A stretch of DNA of 64,000 nt from Photorhabdus caribbeanensis (lineage in GTDB: Bacteria; Pseudomonadota; Gammaproteobacteria; Enterobacterales; Enterobacteriaceae), in the NCBI RefSeq assembly GCF_018448885.1, contig NZ_RCWB01000013.1, positions 1 to 64,000 of the forward strand, given 5' to 3'. Position numbers and translations under genes: made by a program. The notes below the pieces were generated by a model. That model did no database searches and was not told the origin of the DNA. It was given only the letters and a program-made list of their open reading frames with translations. Positions 13,981-20,961 of the stretch are shown here, one piece after another. Each line of letters starts with the position of its first letter. Position 1 is the stretch's first letter.

Positions 13981-14379
13981 TCAATCACACAGTTTAATAT
14001 CTTTTACATAGGTATTAGGAGATTTCCATGATATTCTTGGACATACCAAATAACCATCACTTTTTAACTTATAATGCACATACAAAGATGTAGGGAAACT
14101 TAAAACAATTGAAACAAGAGCTATCGAACAAAAATACTTGTTAAAGCTATCATGATGTTTTGGATAACGGCCAGTTATATTAACAAAAATAATAAAAACC
14201 ATATAATATAAAACCAAAGGAAAAGAGAAAAATGTCATAAAAACACTGCTTGAAAATGTTATTTTATCATCCATTAAAACCAACGAAATCAAATATTCAC
14301 TTACTATAAACATAGAAAATGACATTAAAGCCAATATAAGAATTGTGCAAATAATACGTATTATTTTATTATTTAACAT
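13981..14379 (-). CDS. Small three-helix membrane protein, array unit 10 (candidate immunity protein)
   Basis: This is the last unit of the array, 132 residues from ATG 14379 (MLNNKIIRIICTILILALMS). Hydrophobic segments lie at about residues 7-28, 44-68 and 82-102. The tail carries SDGYLVCPRISWKSPNTYV and ends KDIKLCD, with the two cysteines conserved through the array. It is the most divergent in its N-terminal half: LIS-LVLMDDKITFSSSVF replaces the common NLISLVKMDEK pattern, and it shares SMFIVSEYLISL with unit 1. No gene follows on this strand until the LysR gene. The fold resembles, from memory, the DUF1240 family of Yersinia and Photorhabdus; this needs a profile search. Confidence 0.85.
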   Translation of the reverse strand: MLNNKIIRIICTILILALMSFSMFIVSEYLISLVLMDDKITFSSSVFMTFFSFPLVLYYMVFIIFVNITGRYPKHHDSFNKYFCSIALVSIVLSFPTSLYVHYKLKSDGYLVCPRISWKSPNTYVKDIKLCD

Positions 14380-14426
14380 ATCTCCCCCAGTTATTAAGGA
14401 ATTGATTGAAGTCAAATACAACAATA

Positions 14427-14828
14427 TCAATCACATAGCCTCATATCTTTCACATAGGTATTAGGCGACGTCAAAGATATCCTTGGACACACCAAATAGC
14501 CATCACTCTTTAACTTATAATGCACATAGAAAGATATGGGGAAACTTAAAACAATTGAAACAAGAGCTATCGAACAAAAATATTTGTTAAAGCTATCATG
14601 ATGTTTTGGATAACGACCAGTTATATTAATAAAAATAACTAAAATCATAAGATATGAAAGAAAAGGGAAAGAAAAAAATATCATAAAAACACTACCTGAG
14701 AACGTTATTTTCTCATCCATTTTAACTAAAGAAATTAAATTTTCTCCTGTCAAAAATAAACATGATGACGCTAAAATAAGAATAGCAATGGAGATAATTA
14801 TATGTATAACTTTTTTCTTATTTTCCAT
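14427..14828 (-). CDS. Small three-helix membrane protein, array unit 9 (candidate immunity protein)
   Basis: The product is 133 residues from ATG 14828 (MENKKKVIHIIISIAILILA), with GGGGGA upstream. A longer frame from a TTG at 14879 exists, but it is only the repeated linker. The segment after the second helix, TGRYPKHHDSFNKYFCSIA, is shared with units 5 and 10, while the N-terminal helix is its own version. The tail reads PRISLTSPNTYVKDMRLCD; units 2-8 have SWMSP here. Three hydrophobic segments and the two tail cysteines are present. Confidence 0.85.
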   Translation of the reverse strand: MENKKKVIHIIISIAILILASSCLFLTGENLISLVKMDEKITFSGSVFMIFFSFPFLSYLMILVIFINITGRYPKHHDSFNKYFCSIALVSIVLSFPISFYVHYKLKSDGYLVCPRISLTSPNTYVKDMRLCD

Positions 14829-14875
14829 AATTCCCCCAGTTATTAAGGAATTGATTAAAATCAAATACAACAATA

Positions 14876-15277
14876 TCAATCACATAGCTTCATATCTTTC
14901 ACATAAGTATTCGGAGACATCCAAGATATTCTTGGACATACCAAATAGCCATCACTTTTTAATTTATAATGCACATAGAAAGATATGGGGAAACTTAAAA
15001 AAAGTGCAACAATAGCTATCGAAAAAAAACATTTAACAAATTTATCATTATGCTTTGGATAATGATCAGTCACAGTAAAAAAAATAATAAGAAATGTAGT
15101 ATAAGAAATCAAAGGAAAAGAAAAAAATATTATAATAACATTACTTGAGAATGTTATTTCCTCATCCATCTCAACTAAAGAAATTATATTCCCCCCTGTT
15201 AAAAAGAGTCCTAATGATGCTAAAATAAAAATAGCAAGAGCACCGAGGATCTGTATAGCCTTTTTTTTATTTCCCAT
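14876..15277 (-). CDS. Small three-helix membrane protein, array unit 8 (candidate immunity protein)
   Basis: The product is 133 residues from ATG 15277 (MGNKKKAIQILGALAIFILA). It is a close sister of unit 3 in its whole first half: both have ISLVEMDEEITFSS in place of VKMDEKITFS, and FLIIFFTVT followed by YPKHNDKFVK. Its third helix differs from that of unit 3, reading ALFLSFPISFYVHYKLKS, which matches unit 9. This is direct evidence of segment exchange between units. Tail cysteines and the KDMKLCD end are conserved. Confidence 0.85.
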   Translation of the reverse strand: MGNKKKAIQILGALAIFILASLGLFLTGGNIISLVEMDEEITFSSNVIIIFFSFPLISYTTFLIIFFTVTDHYPKHNDKFVKCFFSIAIVALFLSFPISFYVHYKLKSDGYLVCPRISWMSPNTYVKDMKLCD

Positions 15278-15324
15278 AACTCCCTCAGTTATTAAGGAAT
15301 GGATTGAAATCAAATACAACAATA

Positions 15325-15726
15325 TCAATCACATAGCTTCATATCTTTCACATAGGTATTAGGCGACATCCAAGAGATTCTTGGACATACCAAATAGTCA
15401 TCACTTTTTAAGTGAAAATGCACATACAAAGATGTAGGGAAGCCTAAAAAAAATGAAATAATAGCTATCGTCCCAAAACAGTTAACAAAACCATCATGAT
15501 GCTTTGGATAACGGCCAGTTATATTAACAAAAATAATAAAAAAAACATAATAAAAAACCAAGGGAGAAGAAAAAAATATCATAAAAACACTGCCTGAAAA
15601 TATTATTTTTTCATCCATTTTAATTAAAGAATTTAAATTTTCACCTGTCAAAAAAGAAGTGAATGACGTTAGAATGAGAAAAAAAAGAGCGCAGATGATA
15701 TGTATAGCCTTTTTTTTATTTCCCAT
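15325..15726 (-). CDS. Small three-helix membrane protein, array unit 7 (candidate immunity protein)
   Basis: The product is 133 residues from ATG 15726 (MGNKKKAIHIICALFFLILT). Its first 75 residues are almost the same as those of unit 5 (TGENLNSLIKMDEKIIFSG, then SSPLVFYYVFFIIFVNITG). After that it switches to the version seen in unit 4 (HHDGFVNCFGTIAIISFFLG). The tail has a private HFHLKSDDYLVCP where others have HYKLKSDGY or NYKLRSDGY. It is therefore a mosaic of unit 5-like and unit 4-like parts. Confidence 0.85.
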   Translation of the reverse strand: MGNKKKAIHIICALFFLILTSFTSFLTGENLNSLIKMDEKIIFSGSVFMIFFSSPLVFYYVFFIIFVNITGRYPKHHDGFVNCFGTIAIISFFLGFPTSLYVHFHLKSDDYLVCPRISWMSPNTYVKDMKLCD

Positions 15727-15773
15727 AATTCCCCCAGTTATTAAGGAATTGATTGAAGTCAAATATAACAATA

Positions 15774-16175
15774 TCAATCACATAGCTTCATATCTTTCAC
15801 ATAAGTATTCGGAGACATCCAAGATATTCTTGGACATACCAAATAGTTATCACTTTTTAACTTATAATGCACATACAAAGATGTAGGAAAACTTAAAAAA
15901 AACGAAATAATAGCTATCGATCCAAAATATTTATTAAAACTATCATGATGCTTAGGATAGCGACCAGTTATACTGACAAAAATAATAAAGAAGAAAGAAT
16001 AAAAAAGCAGAGGAGAAAAAAATAATATAATAATAACACTACTTGAGAATGTTATTTTCTCATCCATTTTGACTAAAGAAACTAAATTCCCCCCCGCCAA
16101 AAAGACAGCAAATAACGTCAAAATAAAAATAGCAAGAGTACCAATAATACGTATAACCTTTTTTTTATTTTCCAT
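15774..16175 (-). CDS. Small three-helix membrane protein, array unit 6 (candidate immunity protein)
   Basis: The product is 133 residues from ATG 16175 (MENKKKVIRIIGTLAIFILT). It has its own second-helix version (VIIILFFSPLLFYSFFFII, then VSITGRYPKHHDSFNKYFG). It shares IAIISFFL with units 4 and 7 and SDNYLVCPRISWMS with unit 4. Three hydrophobic segments, the GGGGGA ribosome site and both tail cysteines are kept. The frame is open throughout. Confidence 0.85.
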   Translation of the reverse strand: MENKKKVIRIIGTLAIFILTLFAVFLAGGNLVSLVKMDEKITFSSSVIIILFFSPLLFYSFFFIIFVSITGRYPKHHDSFNKYFGSIAIISFFLSFPTSLYVHYKLKSDNYLVCPRISWMSPNTYVKDMKLCD

Positions 16176-16222
16176 AACTCCCCCAGTTATTAAGGAATTG
16201 ATTGAAGTCAAAAACAACAATA

Positions 16223-16624
16223 TCAATCACATAGTTTAATATCTTTCACATAGGTATTCGGAGACATCCAAGATATTCTTGGACATACCAAATAGCCATC
16301 ACTTCTTAACTTATAATTCACATACAAAGATGTAGGAAAACTTAAAACAATTGAAACAAGAGCTATCGAACAAAAATATTTGTTAAAGCTATCATGATGT
16401 TTTGGATAACGACCAGTTATATTAACAAAAATAATAAAAAAAACATAATAAAAAACCAAGGGAGAAGAAAAAAATATCATAAAAACACCACCTGAAAATA
16501 TTATTTTTTCATCCATTTTAATTAGAGAATTTAAATTCTCCCCTGTTAAAAAAGAAGTGAATAACGTCAGAATGAAAACAAAAAGAGCGCAGGTGATATG
16601 TATAGCCTTTTTTTTATTTCCCAT
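16223..16624 (-). CDS. Small three-helix membrane protein, array unit 5 (candidate immunity protein)
   Basis: The product is 133 residues from ATG 16624 (MGNKKKAIHITCALFVFILT). The N-terminal half is nearly identical to unit 7, and the following segment (SFNKYFCSIALVSIVLSF) is identical to that of unit 10. The tail NYKLRSDGYLVCPRISWMS is shared with units 2 and 3. It is one of the clearest mosaics in the array: three blocks have best matches in three different units. Confidence 0.85.
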   Translation of the reverse strand: MGNKKKAIHITCALFVFILTLFTSFLTGENLNSLIKMDEKIIFSGGVFMIFFSSPLVFYYVFFIIFVNITGRYPKHHDSFNKYFCSIALVSIVLSFPTSLYVNYKLRSDGYLVCPRISWMSPNTYVKDIKLCD

Positions 16625-16671
16625 AATTCCCCCAGTTATTAAGGAATTGATTGAAGTCAAATATAACAATA

Positions 16672-17073
16672 TCAATCACATAGATTCATATCTTTTACAT
16701 AAGTATTCGGAGACATCCAAGATATTCTTGGACATACCAAATAATTATCACTTTTTAATTTATAATGCACATACAAAGATGTAGGGAAACCTAAAAAAAA
16801 TGAAATAATAGCTATCGTCCCAAAACAGTTAACAAAACCATCATGATGCTTTGGATAATGACCACTTATAGTAACAAAAACTATAAAAAATATAGCATAA
16901 GAAACCAAAGGAAAAGAAAAAAATATTATAACAACACCACCCGAGAATGTTATTTTCTCACTCATTCTAATTAAAGAAACCAAATTTTCTCCGGTTGAAA
17001 AAAAAGCAAATAAAGCTAAAAGAAAAATAGCAAGAGCAGCGATGACATGTATAATCTTTCTTTTATTTCCCAT
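16672..17073 (-). CDS. Small three-helix membrane protein, array unit 4 (candidate immunity protein)
   Basis: The product is 133 residues from ATG 17073 (MGNKRKIIHVIAALAIFLLA). It has a private ISLIRMSEK-type loop (LVSLIRMSEKITFSGGVV) where other units have an acidic KMDEK or EMDEE. The block after helix two, HHDGFVNCFGTIAIISFFLG, equals that of unit 7. It ends KDMNLCD, as units 2 and 3 do. Reading frame, ribosome site and tail cysteines are intact. Confidence 0.85.
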   Translation of the reverse strand: MGNKRKIIHVIAALAIFLLALFAFFSTGENLVSLIRMSEKITFSGGVVIIFFSFPLVSYAIFFIVFVTISGHYPKHHDGFVNCFGTIAIISFFLGFPTSLYVHYKLKSDNYLVCPRISWMSPNTYVKDMNLCD

Positions 17074-17120
17074 AACTCCCCCAGTTATTAAGGAATTGAT
17101 TGAAGTCAAATATAACAATA

Positions 17121-17522
17121 TCAATCACATAGATTCATATCTTTCACATAGGTATTCGGAGACATCCAAGATATTCTTGGACATACCAAATAGCCATCAC
17201 TTCTTAACTTATAATTCACATACAAAGATGTAGGAAAACTTAAAACAAGTGCGACAATAGCTATTGAAAAAAAATATTTAACAAATTTATCATTATGCTT
17301 TGGATAATGACCAGTCACAGTAAAAAAAATAATAAGAAATGTAGTATAAGAAATCAAAGGAAAAGAAAAAAATATTATAAAAACACTACTTGAGAATGTT
17401 ATTTCCTCATCCATCTCAACTAAAGAAATTAGATTCCCCCCTGTTAAAAAGAGTCCCAATGACGCCAAAAGAAAAATAGCAAGAGCGCCGAAGATCTGTA
17501 TAATCTTTTTTTTATTTACCAT
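17121..17522 (-). CDS. Small three-helix membrane protein, array unit 3 (candidate immunity protein)
   Basis: The product is 133 residues from ATG 17522 (MVNKKKIIQIFGALAIFLLA). Its first half is paired with unit 8 (GLFLTGGNLISLVEMDEEIT) and its tail with units 2 and 5 (SLYVNYKLRSDGYLVCP). The loop between helices one and two is acidic (EMDEE), the most acidic variant in the array. If these are immunity proteins, this exposed loop and the variable second helix are the likely specificity region. Confidence 0.85.
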   Translation of the reverse strand: MVNKKKIIQIFGALAIFLLASLGLFLTGGNLISLVEMDEEITFSSSVFIIFFSFPLISYTTFLIIFFTVTGHYPKHNDKFVKYFFSIAIVALVLSFPTSLYVNYKLRSDGYLVCPRISWMSPNTYVKDMNLCD

Positions 17523-17569
17523 AATTCCCCCAGTTATTAAGGAATTGGTTGAAATCAAATACAACAATA

Positions 17570-17971
17570 TCAATCACATAGATTCATATCTTTCACATAA
17601 GTATTCGGAGACATCCAAGATATTCTTGGACATACCAAATAGCCATCACTTCTTAACTTATAATTCACATACAAAGATGTAGGAAAACTTAAAACAATTG
17701 CAACAATAGCTATCGAACAAAAATATTTAACAAAATTATCATGATACTTTGGATAATGTCCAGTCACAGTAACAAAAACAATAAAAAATGTAGCATAAGA
17801 GATCAAAGGAAAAGAAAAAAATATTATAACAACACCACCTGAGAATATTATTTTTTCATCCATTTTAATTAAAGAATTTAAATTTCCCCCTGTCAAAAAA
17901 AAAGTGAATGACGTTAGAATGAAAATAAAAAGAGCACAGATGATATGTATAACCTTTCTTTTATTTTCCAT
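17570..17971 (-). CDS. Small three-helix membrane protein, array unit 2 (candidate immunity protein)
   Basis: The product is 133 residues from ATG 17971 (MENKRKVIHIICALFIFILT). It is the first intact copy after the toxin gene and so, if unit 1 is dead, the best candidate for cognate immunity. The loop NLNSLIKMDEKIIFSGGVV resembles that of units 5 and 7. The second helix (FIVFVTVTGHYPKYHDNFVK) is related to that of unit 4. The linker before it differs slightly (acgccccca rather than a/ttccccca on the plus strand) but keeps the GGGGG ribosome site. Confidence 0.85.
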   Translation of the reverse strand: MENKRKVIHIICALFIFILTSFTFFLTGGNLNSLIKMDEKIIFSGGVVIIFFSFPLISYATFFIVFVTVTGHYPKYHDNFVKYFCSIAIVAIVLSFPTSLYVNYKLRSDGYLVCPRISWMSPNTYVKDMNLCD

Positions 17972-18018
17972 AACGCCCCCAGTTATTAAGAAATTGATTG
18001 AAATCAAACATAATAATA

Positions 18019-18419
18019 TCAATCACATAGCTTCATATCTTTTACATAGGTATTCGGCGACGTCCAAGAGATTCTTGGGCATACTAAATAGTTATCACTT
18101 TTCAGTTTATAGTCCACATAGAAGGAGACGGGAAAACTCAAAAAAACCGAAGAAATAGCTATCACAAATAAATATTTTGCACAGGTGTCATAGTGTTTTG
18201 GATAACGCTTTGCTAAAGAAAGATAAACAGCCGAAACCACAAAATAAAAAACAAAAGGAAATGAAAAAAAAATATCATAACATTACCTGAAAATGTTATT
18301 TTTTCATCCATTAAAATCAACGAAAGCAAATATTCACTTACTATATACATAGAAAACGACATCAAAGACAATATGAAAATCGCGCAAATAATGTGTATTA
18401 CCTTACTATTATTTCCCAT
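18019..18419 (-). pseudogene. Array unit 1, frameshifted at an A9/T9 tract
   Basis: The unit starts at ATG 18419 (MGNNSKVIHIICAIFILSLM), overlapping the end of the toxin gene by 11 bp. It stays in frame to about residue 50 (KITFSGNVMIF). A run of nine A on the plus strand (18264-18272) then shifts the frame and it ends early. Removing two bases, or adding one, restores the family sequence MIFFSFPFVFYFVVSAV, then RYPKHYDTCAKYLFVIA and the conserved tail ending KDMKLCD. Intact units carry about seven A here. It may be a true pseudogene, a slippage-controlled gene, or a homopolymer sequencing error. Confidence 0.8.
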
Positions 18420-19278
18420 ATCTCCCCCAATTATAAAAAATTCCGTTGAGATCAGCTTCTGGAGTTCTTGGTTTTCTTTCCATTTCTTTTCTAATTAAAT
18501 TAATAACAGTTTCACTAATTTTATATCTTTTATCTATATAATCAAGTGCAGCAGTAACACCTACACCTATAATAAATACAACACCGGCTACAAAAATCAC
18601 GCTAGCACCAGCGGCAAATGTGATCGCTATCAAAGACCCAACAGCCCAAGAAACAAAAGCTGCTACTACTGCCTTAGCCAGATCTACCGCAATATTACCT
18701 AGAAAATCAGCCAGAGTGTATTCATCCTTAAACATAAGCTCAACCGTTCGATAAGCTGCGGAAAAGAATATACTGAACTTTATTCCCTTAACTATGCCAC
18801 TATTTAGTCCTTGCTGCCCAATCCCCATAGATATCACCTTCATGTTAGAAGCTTTATATCTTGAAGCAGTAATGATCTTTCTAACGCCCGCATAACCTGA
18901 TATTTTAATATATCTATTTCCATCCTTACCCACATACTCTGTTGCTTTAATCCCTAATCTTTTAAATTCCCCTATAACATTAAAGAGATCAAAAGAATCA
19001 TGAATGTTACCTGCATAGGGTGATATGGGATCGGTAATCTCAAATATTTTCTTTATAAATGGACTTTTGGGTTTTGGCGAATCAATATCTTCCAGCACAT
19101 CTTTCGCTTCATCTAACGATAGCAGCGCAATATAGGTTGTATTCTCTCTTAACTGCTTTTCGAGACCAATGGCATCAAAGAATTCATGCTGAGGTTTTAA
19201 TTGGTTAATCCCAACCTGACCTCTCAGAAAATCTCCCATATAGCCCTCCGGCGAGGGGTTGTATTTTTTATATGTCAT
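18409..19278 (-). CDS. Candidate membrane-active (pore-forming) toxin
   Basis: The product is 289 residues from ATG 19278 (MTYKKYNPSPEGYMGDF); starts at 19317 or 19371 are possible but fit less well. The N-terminal 130 residues are soluble, with charged loops. A stretch around residues 140-165 (KISGYAGVRKIITASRYKAS) is followed by a long hydrophobic, glycine- and alanine-rich hairpin (about 205-260: VSWAVGSLIAITFAAGASV, then VVFIIGVGVTAAL) and a short charged tail. This pattern resembles, from memory, the C-terminal toxin domains of some CDI and type VI effectors that depolarise the inner membrane. No signal peptide is seen. The membrane-protein array starts inside its last codons. The toxin role is inferred. 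Confidence 0.65.
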   Translation of the reverse strand: MTYKKYNPSPEGYMGDFLRGQVGINQLKPQHEFFDAIGLEKQLRENTTYIALLSLDEAKDVLEDIDSPKPKSPFIKKIFEITDPISPYAGNIHDSFDLFNVIGEFKRLGIKATEYVGKDGNRYIKISGYAGVRKIITASRYKASNMKVISMGIGQQGLNSGIVKGIKFSIFFSAAYRTVELMFKDEYTLADFLGNIAVDLAKAVVAAFVSWAVGSLIAITFAAGASVIFVAGVVFIIGVGVTAALDYIDKRYKISETVINLIRKEMERKPRTPEADLNGIFYNWGRYGK

Positions 19279-19321
19279 CGTAAAACCCTTTCCATACTTC
19301 TTAAAACCAAAAATCATCACA

Positions 19322-19528
19322 TTAGTGTTTAACAGCCGGAGTTTCCAATTTGAGAGAAAGAACCCGGCCATCTGAAACCTTCATATCGATGGCACAGGCT
19401 TGAGTTGACAACAATAACTGAAAACACTGCATCATCATCATTGCCAATTTTTCCTCTGGAATTAACGGGCTATTCACTAATACATCACTGAGCTGTTGTA
19501 GTAACTCTTCCCTATCTCTATCGTTCAT
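19322..19528 (-). CDS. Small hypothetical protein upstream of the toxin gene
   Basis: This is a 68-residue acidic protein, MNDRDREELLQQLSDVLVNS at the start and KLETPAVKH at the end. It is mostly helical, with no membrane segment. GGGG lies about 8 bases before the ATG. It is 43 bp upstream of the toxin gene on the same strand, so they are probably one transcript. I do not recognise the family. It could be a chaperone or adaptor for loading the toxin onto Hcp, or a regulator; nothing in the sequence decides. Confidence 0.6.
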   Translation of the reverse strand: MNDRDREELLQQLSDVLVNSPLIPEEKLAMMMMQCFQLLLSTQACAIDMKVSDGRVLSLKLETPAVKH

Positions 19529-19890
19529 ACGACTAACCCCATTAGCAATTAAAAGTTCGGATGTAGCACTATATTACATAAAAAATAGTCATGTCGACCA
19601 TATAATAACAAAATGTTAAACAAATGCAGAACGCTTACAGTTAAGTTCCTGTATAGCAATACAAAATAACGCCTGATGTTTAAGGATGAAAGTAATAAAT
19701 ACGTTATTGAGCAAAAAATTTCAAATCCCATTTTCTAAATACGCCCTTATATTACTATTACTATCCTTTAAGGGAGAAATTCAACATTGAACTATTAATT
19801 TCTTCATATTTTAGTGTTAAGGTCGTACTTTCACCGCCTGGATATACAGTCTCAGGTAATTTAAGTAAAGAATTTGTATGGTAATTACTT
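19529..19890. promoter_or_regulatory. Divergent promoter region between the toxin operon and hcp
   Basis: The 362-bp AT-rich gap separates two divergent transcripts. Promoters for both must lie here if the toxin operon is transcribed independently. I see no clean consensus promoter pair and no coding sequence I trust; a 60-codon minus-strand frame (19549-19731) lacks a ribosome site. Confidence 0.45.
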
Positions 19891-20370
19891 ATGTCACATA
19901 TAATTTATTTATCTTTAGATGGTAAGAAACAAGGTTTAATTTCTGCCGGTTGTTCAATGCTAGACTCCATAGGAAACCGATACCAACAGGGGCACGAAGA
20001 TCAAATACAAGTACTGAATTTGAATCACACGATAACTCGCCAAAAAAATGTCGAGCATCATCCGATACAATTTATCAAGCCAATCGATAAATCATCCCCG
20101 CTGTTAGCATCCGCAATATCTTCAAACGAACTACTGAATGCGATTTTCTTCTTTTACAGAACAAATCTCGCTGGACAGTTAGAACTTTTCTATGAGGTCA
20201 AGCTCATAGAAGCGAGCATTACTGACATTTCTTGCGTCTACCCGCACTCAATAAACAATAATGAAATGATGCCGTACGAAAAAATCTCTCTCAAATATAA
20301 ATCCATATCCTGGAATCACATAACCGCCGGCACATCTGCCTATAGTATATGGGATGATAGAGTTTATTAA
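19891..20370 (+). CDS. hcp: Hcp family type VI secretion tube/effector-carrier protein
   Basis: Hcp hexamers form the inner tube of the type VI secretion system and carry small effectors in their lumen. The 159-residue protein starts MSHIIYLSLDGKKQGLISAG and contains SIGNRYQQGHEDQIQV, VEHHPIQFIKPIDKSSPLL and ISLKYKSISWNHITAGTSAY, all hallmark segments of the enterobacterial Hcp family. Length is normal, with no fused toxin domain. No other type VI structural gene is in the window, so this is an orphan hcp. It probably serves the divergent toxin. An intrinsic terminator follows. Confidence 0.92.
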   Translation: MSHIIYLSLDGKKQGLISAGCSMLDSIGNRYQQGHEDQIQVLNLNHTITRQKNVEHHPIQFIKPIDKSSPLLASAISSNELLNAIFFFYRTNLAGQLELFYEVKLIEASITDISCVYPHSINNNEMMPYEKISLKYKSISWNHITAGTSAYSIWDDRVY

Positions 20371-20418
20371 AAATAAACCGAGTTAAGCATATATAAATAT
20401 ATATGTCAGATCGCTGAT

Positions 20419-20452
20419 AAACCTCGTTTAAAATAGCGAGGTTTGTTTTTTT
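20419..20452 (+). terminator. Rho-independent terminator of hcp
   Basis: AAACCTCG (20419-20426) pairs perfectly with CGAGGTTT (20437-20444) around a 10-nt loop. It is followed by GTTTTTTT. Confidence 0.9.
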
Positions 20453-20961
20453 CATTATGAAAAATGATTCTGCTTGTCCCGCACCTGACTATCCTCCAAA
20501 ATATGGCACATTAGCGCCCTTTTTATGGCTTACAGAAACGAAACTAAGGGCCGAAGCTTGTAAGATCACCTATATAGCAATCAGAGTTATAAAACATACT
20601 CTTGAACACAGAAGTCATATTGGTATGACTTAAATATATCCACTAAGAGTGGCAGAAAAAAATTCCACATATAAAGTTGGGTGTTAATGAAATTGCCTAA
20701 ATTGGGCAACTTGGCAGAGTTACTTTTCTAAAAAGTTTTGTACTCTACACTGATAGCTTAGGAAATAAATGTAGCCTAACCAAGCTTATCAACTAATTGG
20801 CCAATTTGAACTCTGTACCCCTTAATGTGACAGGATAAATCAACCTAGTAAACCGACTGAAAATATCATCCACCGCTTGACCAAATATGCGAAGCTTGAA
20901 GCCGATTCCTTTGTGAAAAAGCTCAACTCCACAAAAATTTACTGACAGGAGCTAATCTGAC
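20453..20961. other. Junction region between the Hcp locus and the transfer island
   Basis: These 509 bp hold no recognised gene. A 58-codon plus-strand frame (20457-20633, MKNDSACPAPDYPPKYG) has no good ribosome site. AAGTCAT and ATGACTT form a 7-bp inverted repeat near 20612-20631. AATTGGCCAATT is a perfect palindrome at 20795-20806. An AcaCD/SetCD-like box lies at 20695. The left boundary of the island probably falls here, but I cannot find a matching repeat of at least 15 bp at the right end by eye. Confidence 0.5.
20695..20707. promoter_or_regulatory. Candidate FlhDC-like activator box (1 of 8)
   Basis: GCCTAAATTGGGC, part of the longer imperfect palindrome TTGCCTAAATTGGGCAA, fits the GCCC-N5-GGGC pattern with one change. 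Its centre is about 261 bp before the DsbA-like gene, farther than the other boxes are from their genes. Confidence 0.5.

Larger units (their letters stand above)
13981..18419 (-). repeat. Ten-unit tandem gene array with a 449-bp period
   Basis: Ten head-to-tail units on the minus strand each carry one small membrane-protein gene. Start codons of units 2-10 fall exactly 449 bp apart (17971, 17522, 17073, 16624, 16175, 15726, 15277, 14828, 14379). Each linker repeats nearly the same sequence, with a GGGGGA ribosome site just before the ATG. The 5' linker and the C-terminal coding part are the best conserved; the segment encoding the first two membrane helices varies most. Unit 1, next to the toxin gene, is frameshifted. 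The array has the look of repeated unequal crossing-over with gene conversion. It is far too long in period to be CRISPR. Confidence 0.97.

Noticed and set aside
14788-18158. Plus-strand frames of about 75-84 codons recurring in the array
   Set aside because: They are mirror frames of the repeated minus-strand genes, recur because the units repeat, and lack ribosome sites.
13981-18419. Regular repeats considered as a CRISPR array
   Set aside because: The period is 449 bp and each unit is an open reading frame with its own ribosome site; no short repeat-spacer structure or cas gene is present.
20457-20633. 58-codon frame after hcp as a possible immunity or effector gene
   Set aside because: It begins directly after the hcp terminator T-run with no ribosome site; the sequence does not resemble any family I know.
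20453-20961. Search for an attL/tRNA integration site at the left border
   Set aside because: No tRNA-like cloverleaf, integrase or direct repeat shared with 63147-63558 could be found by eye.
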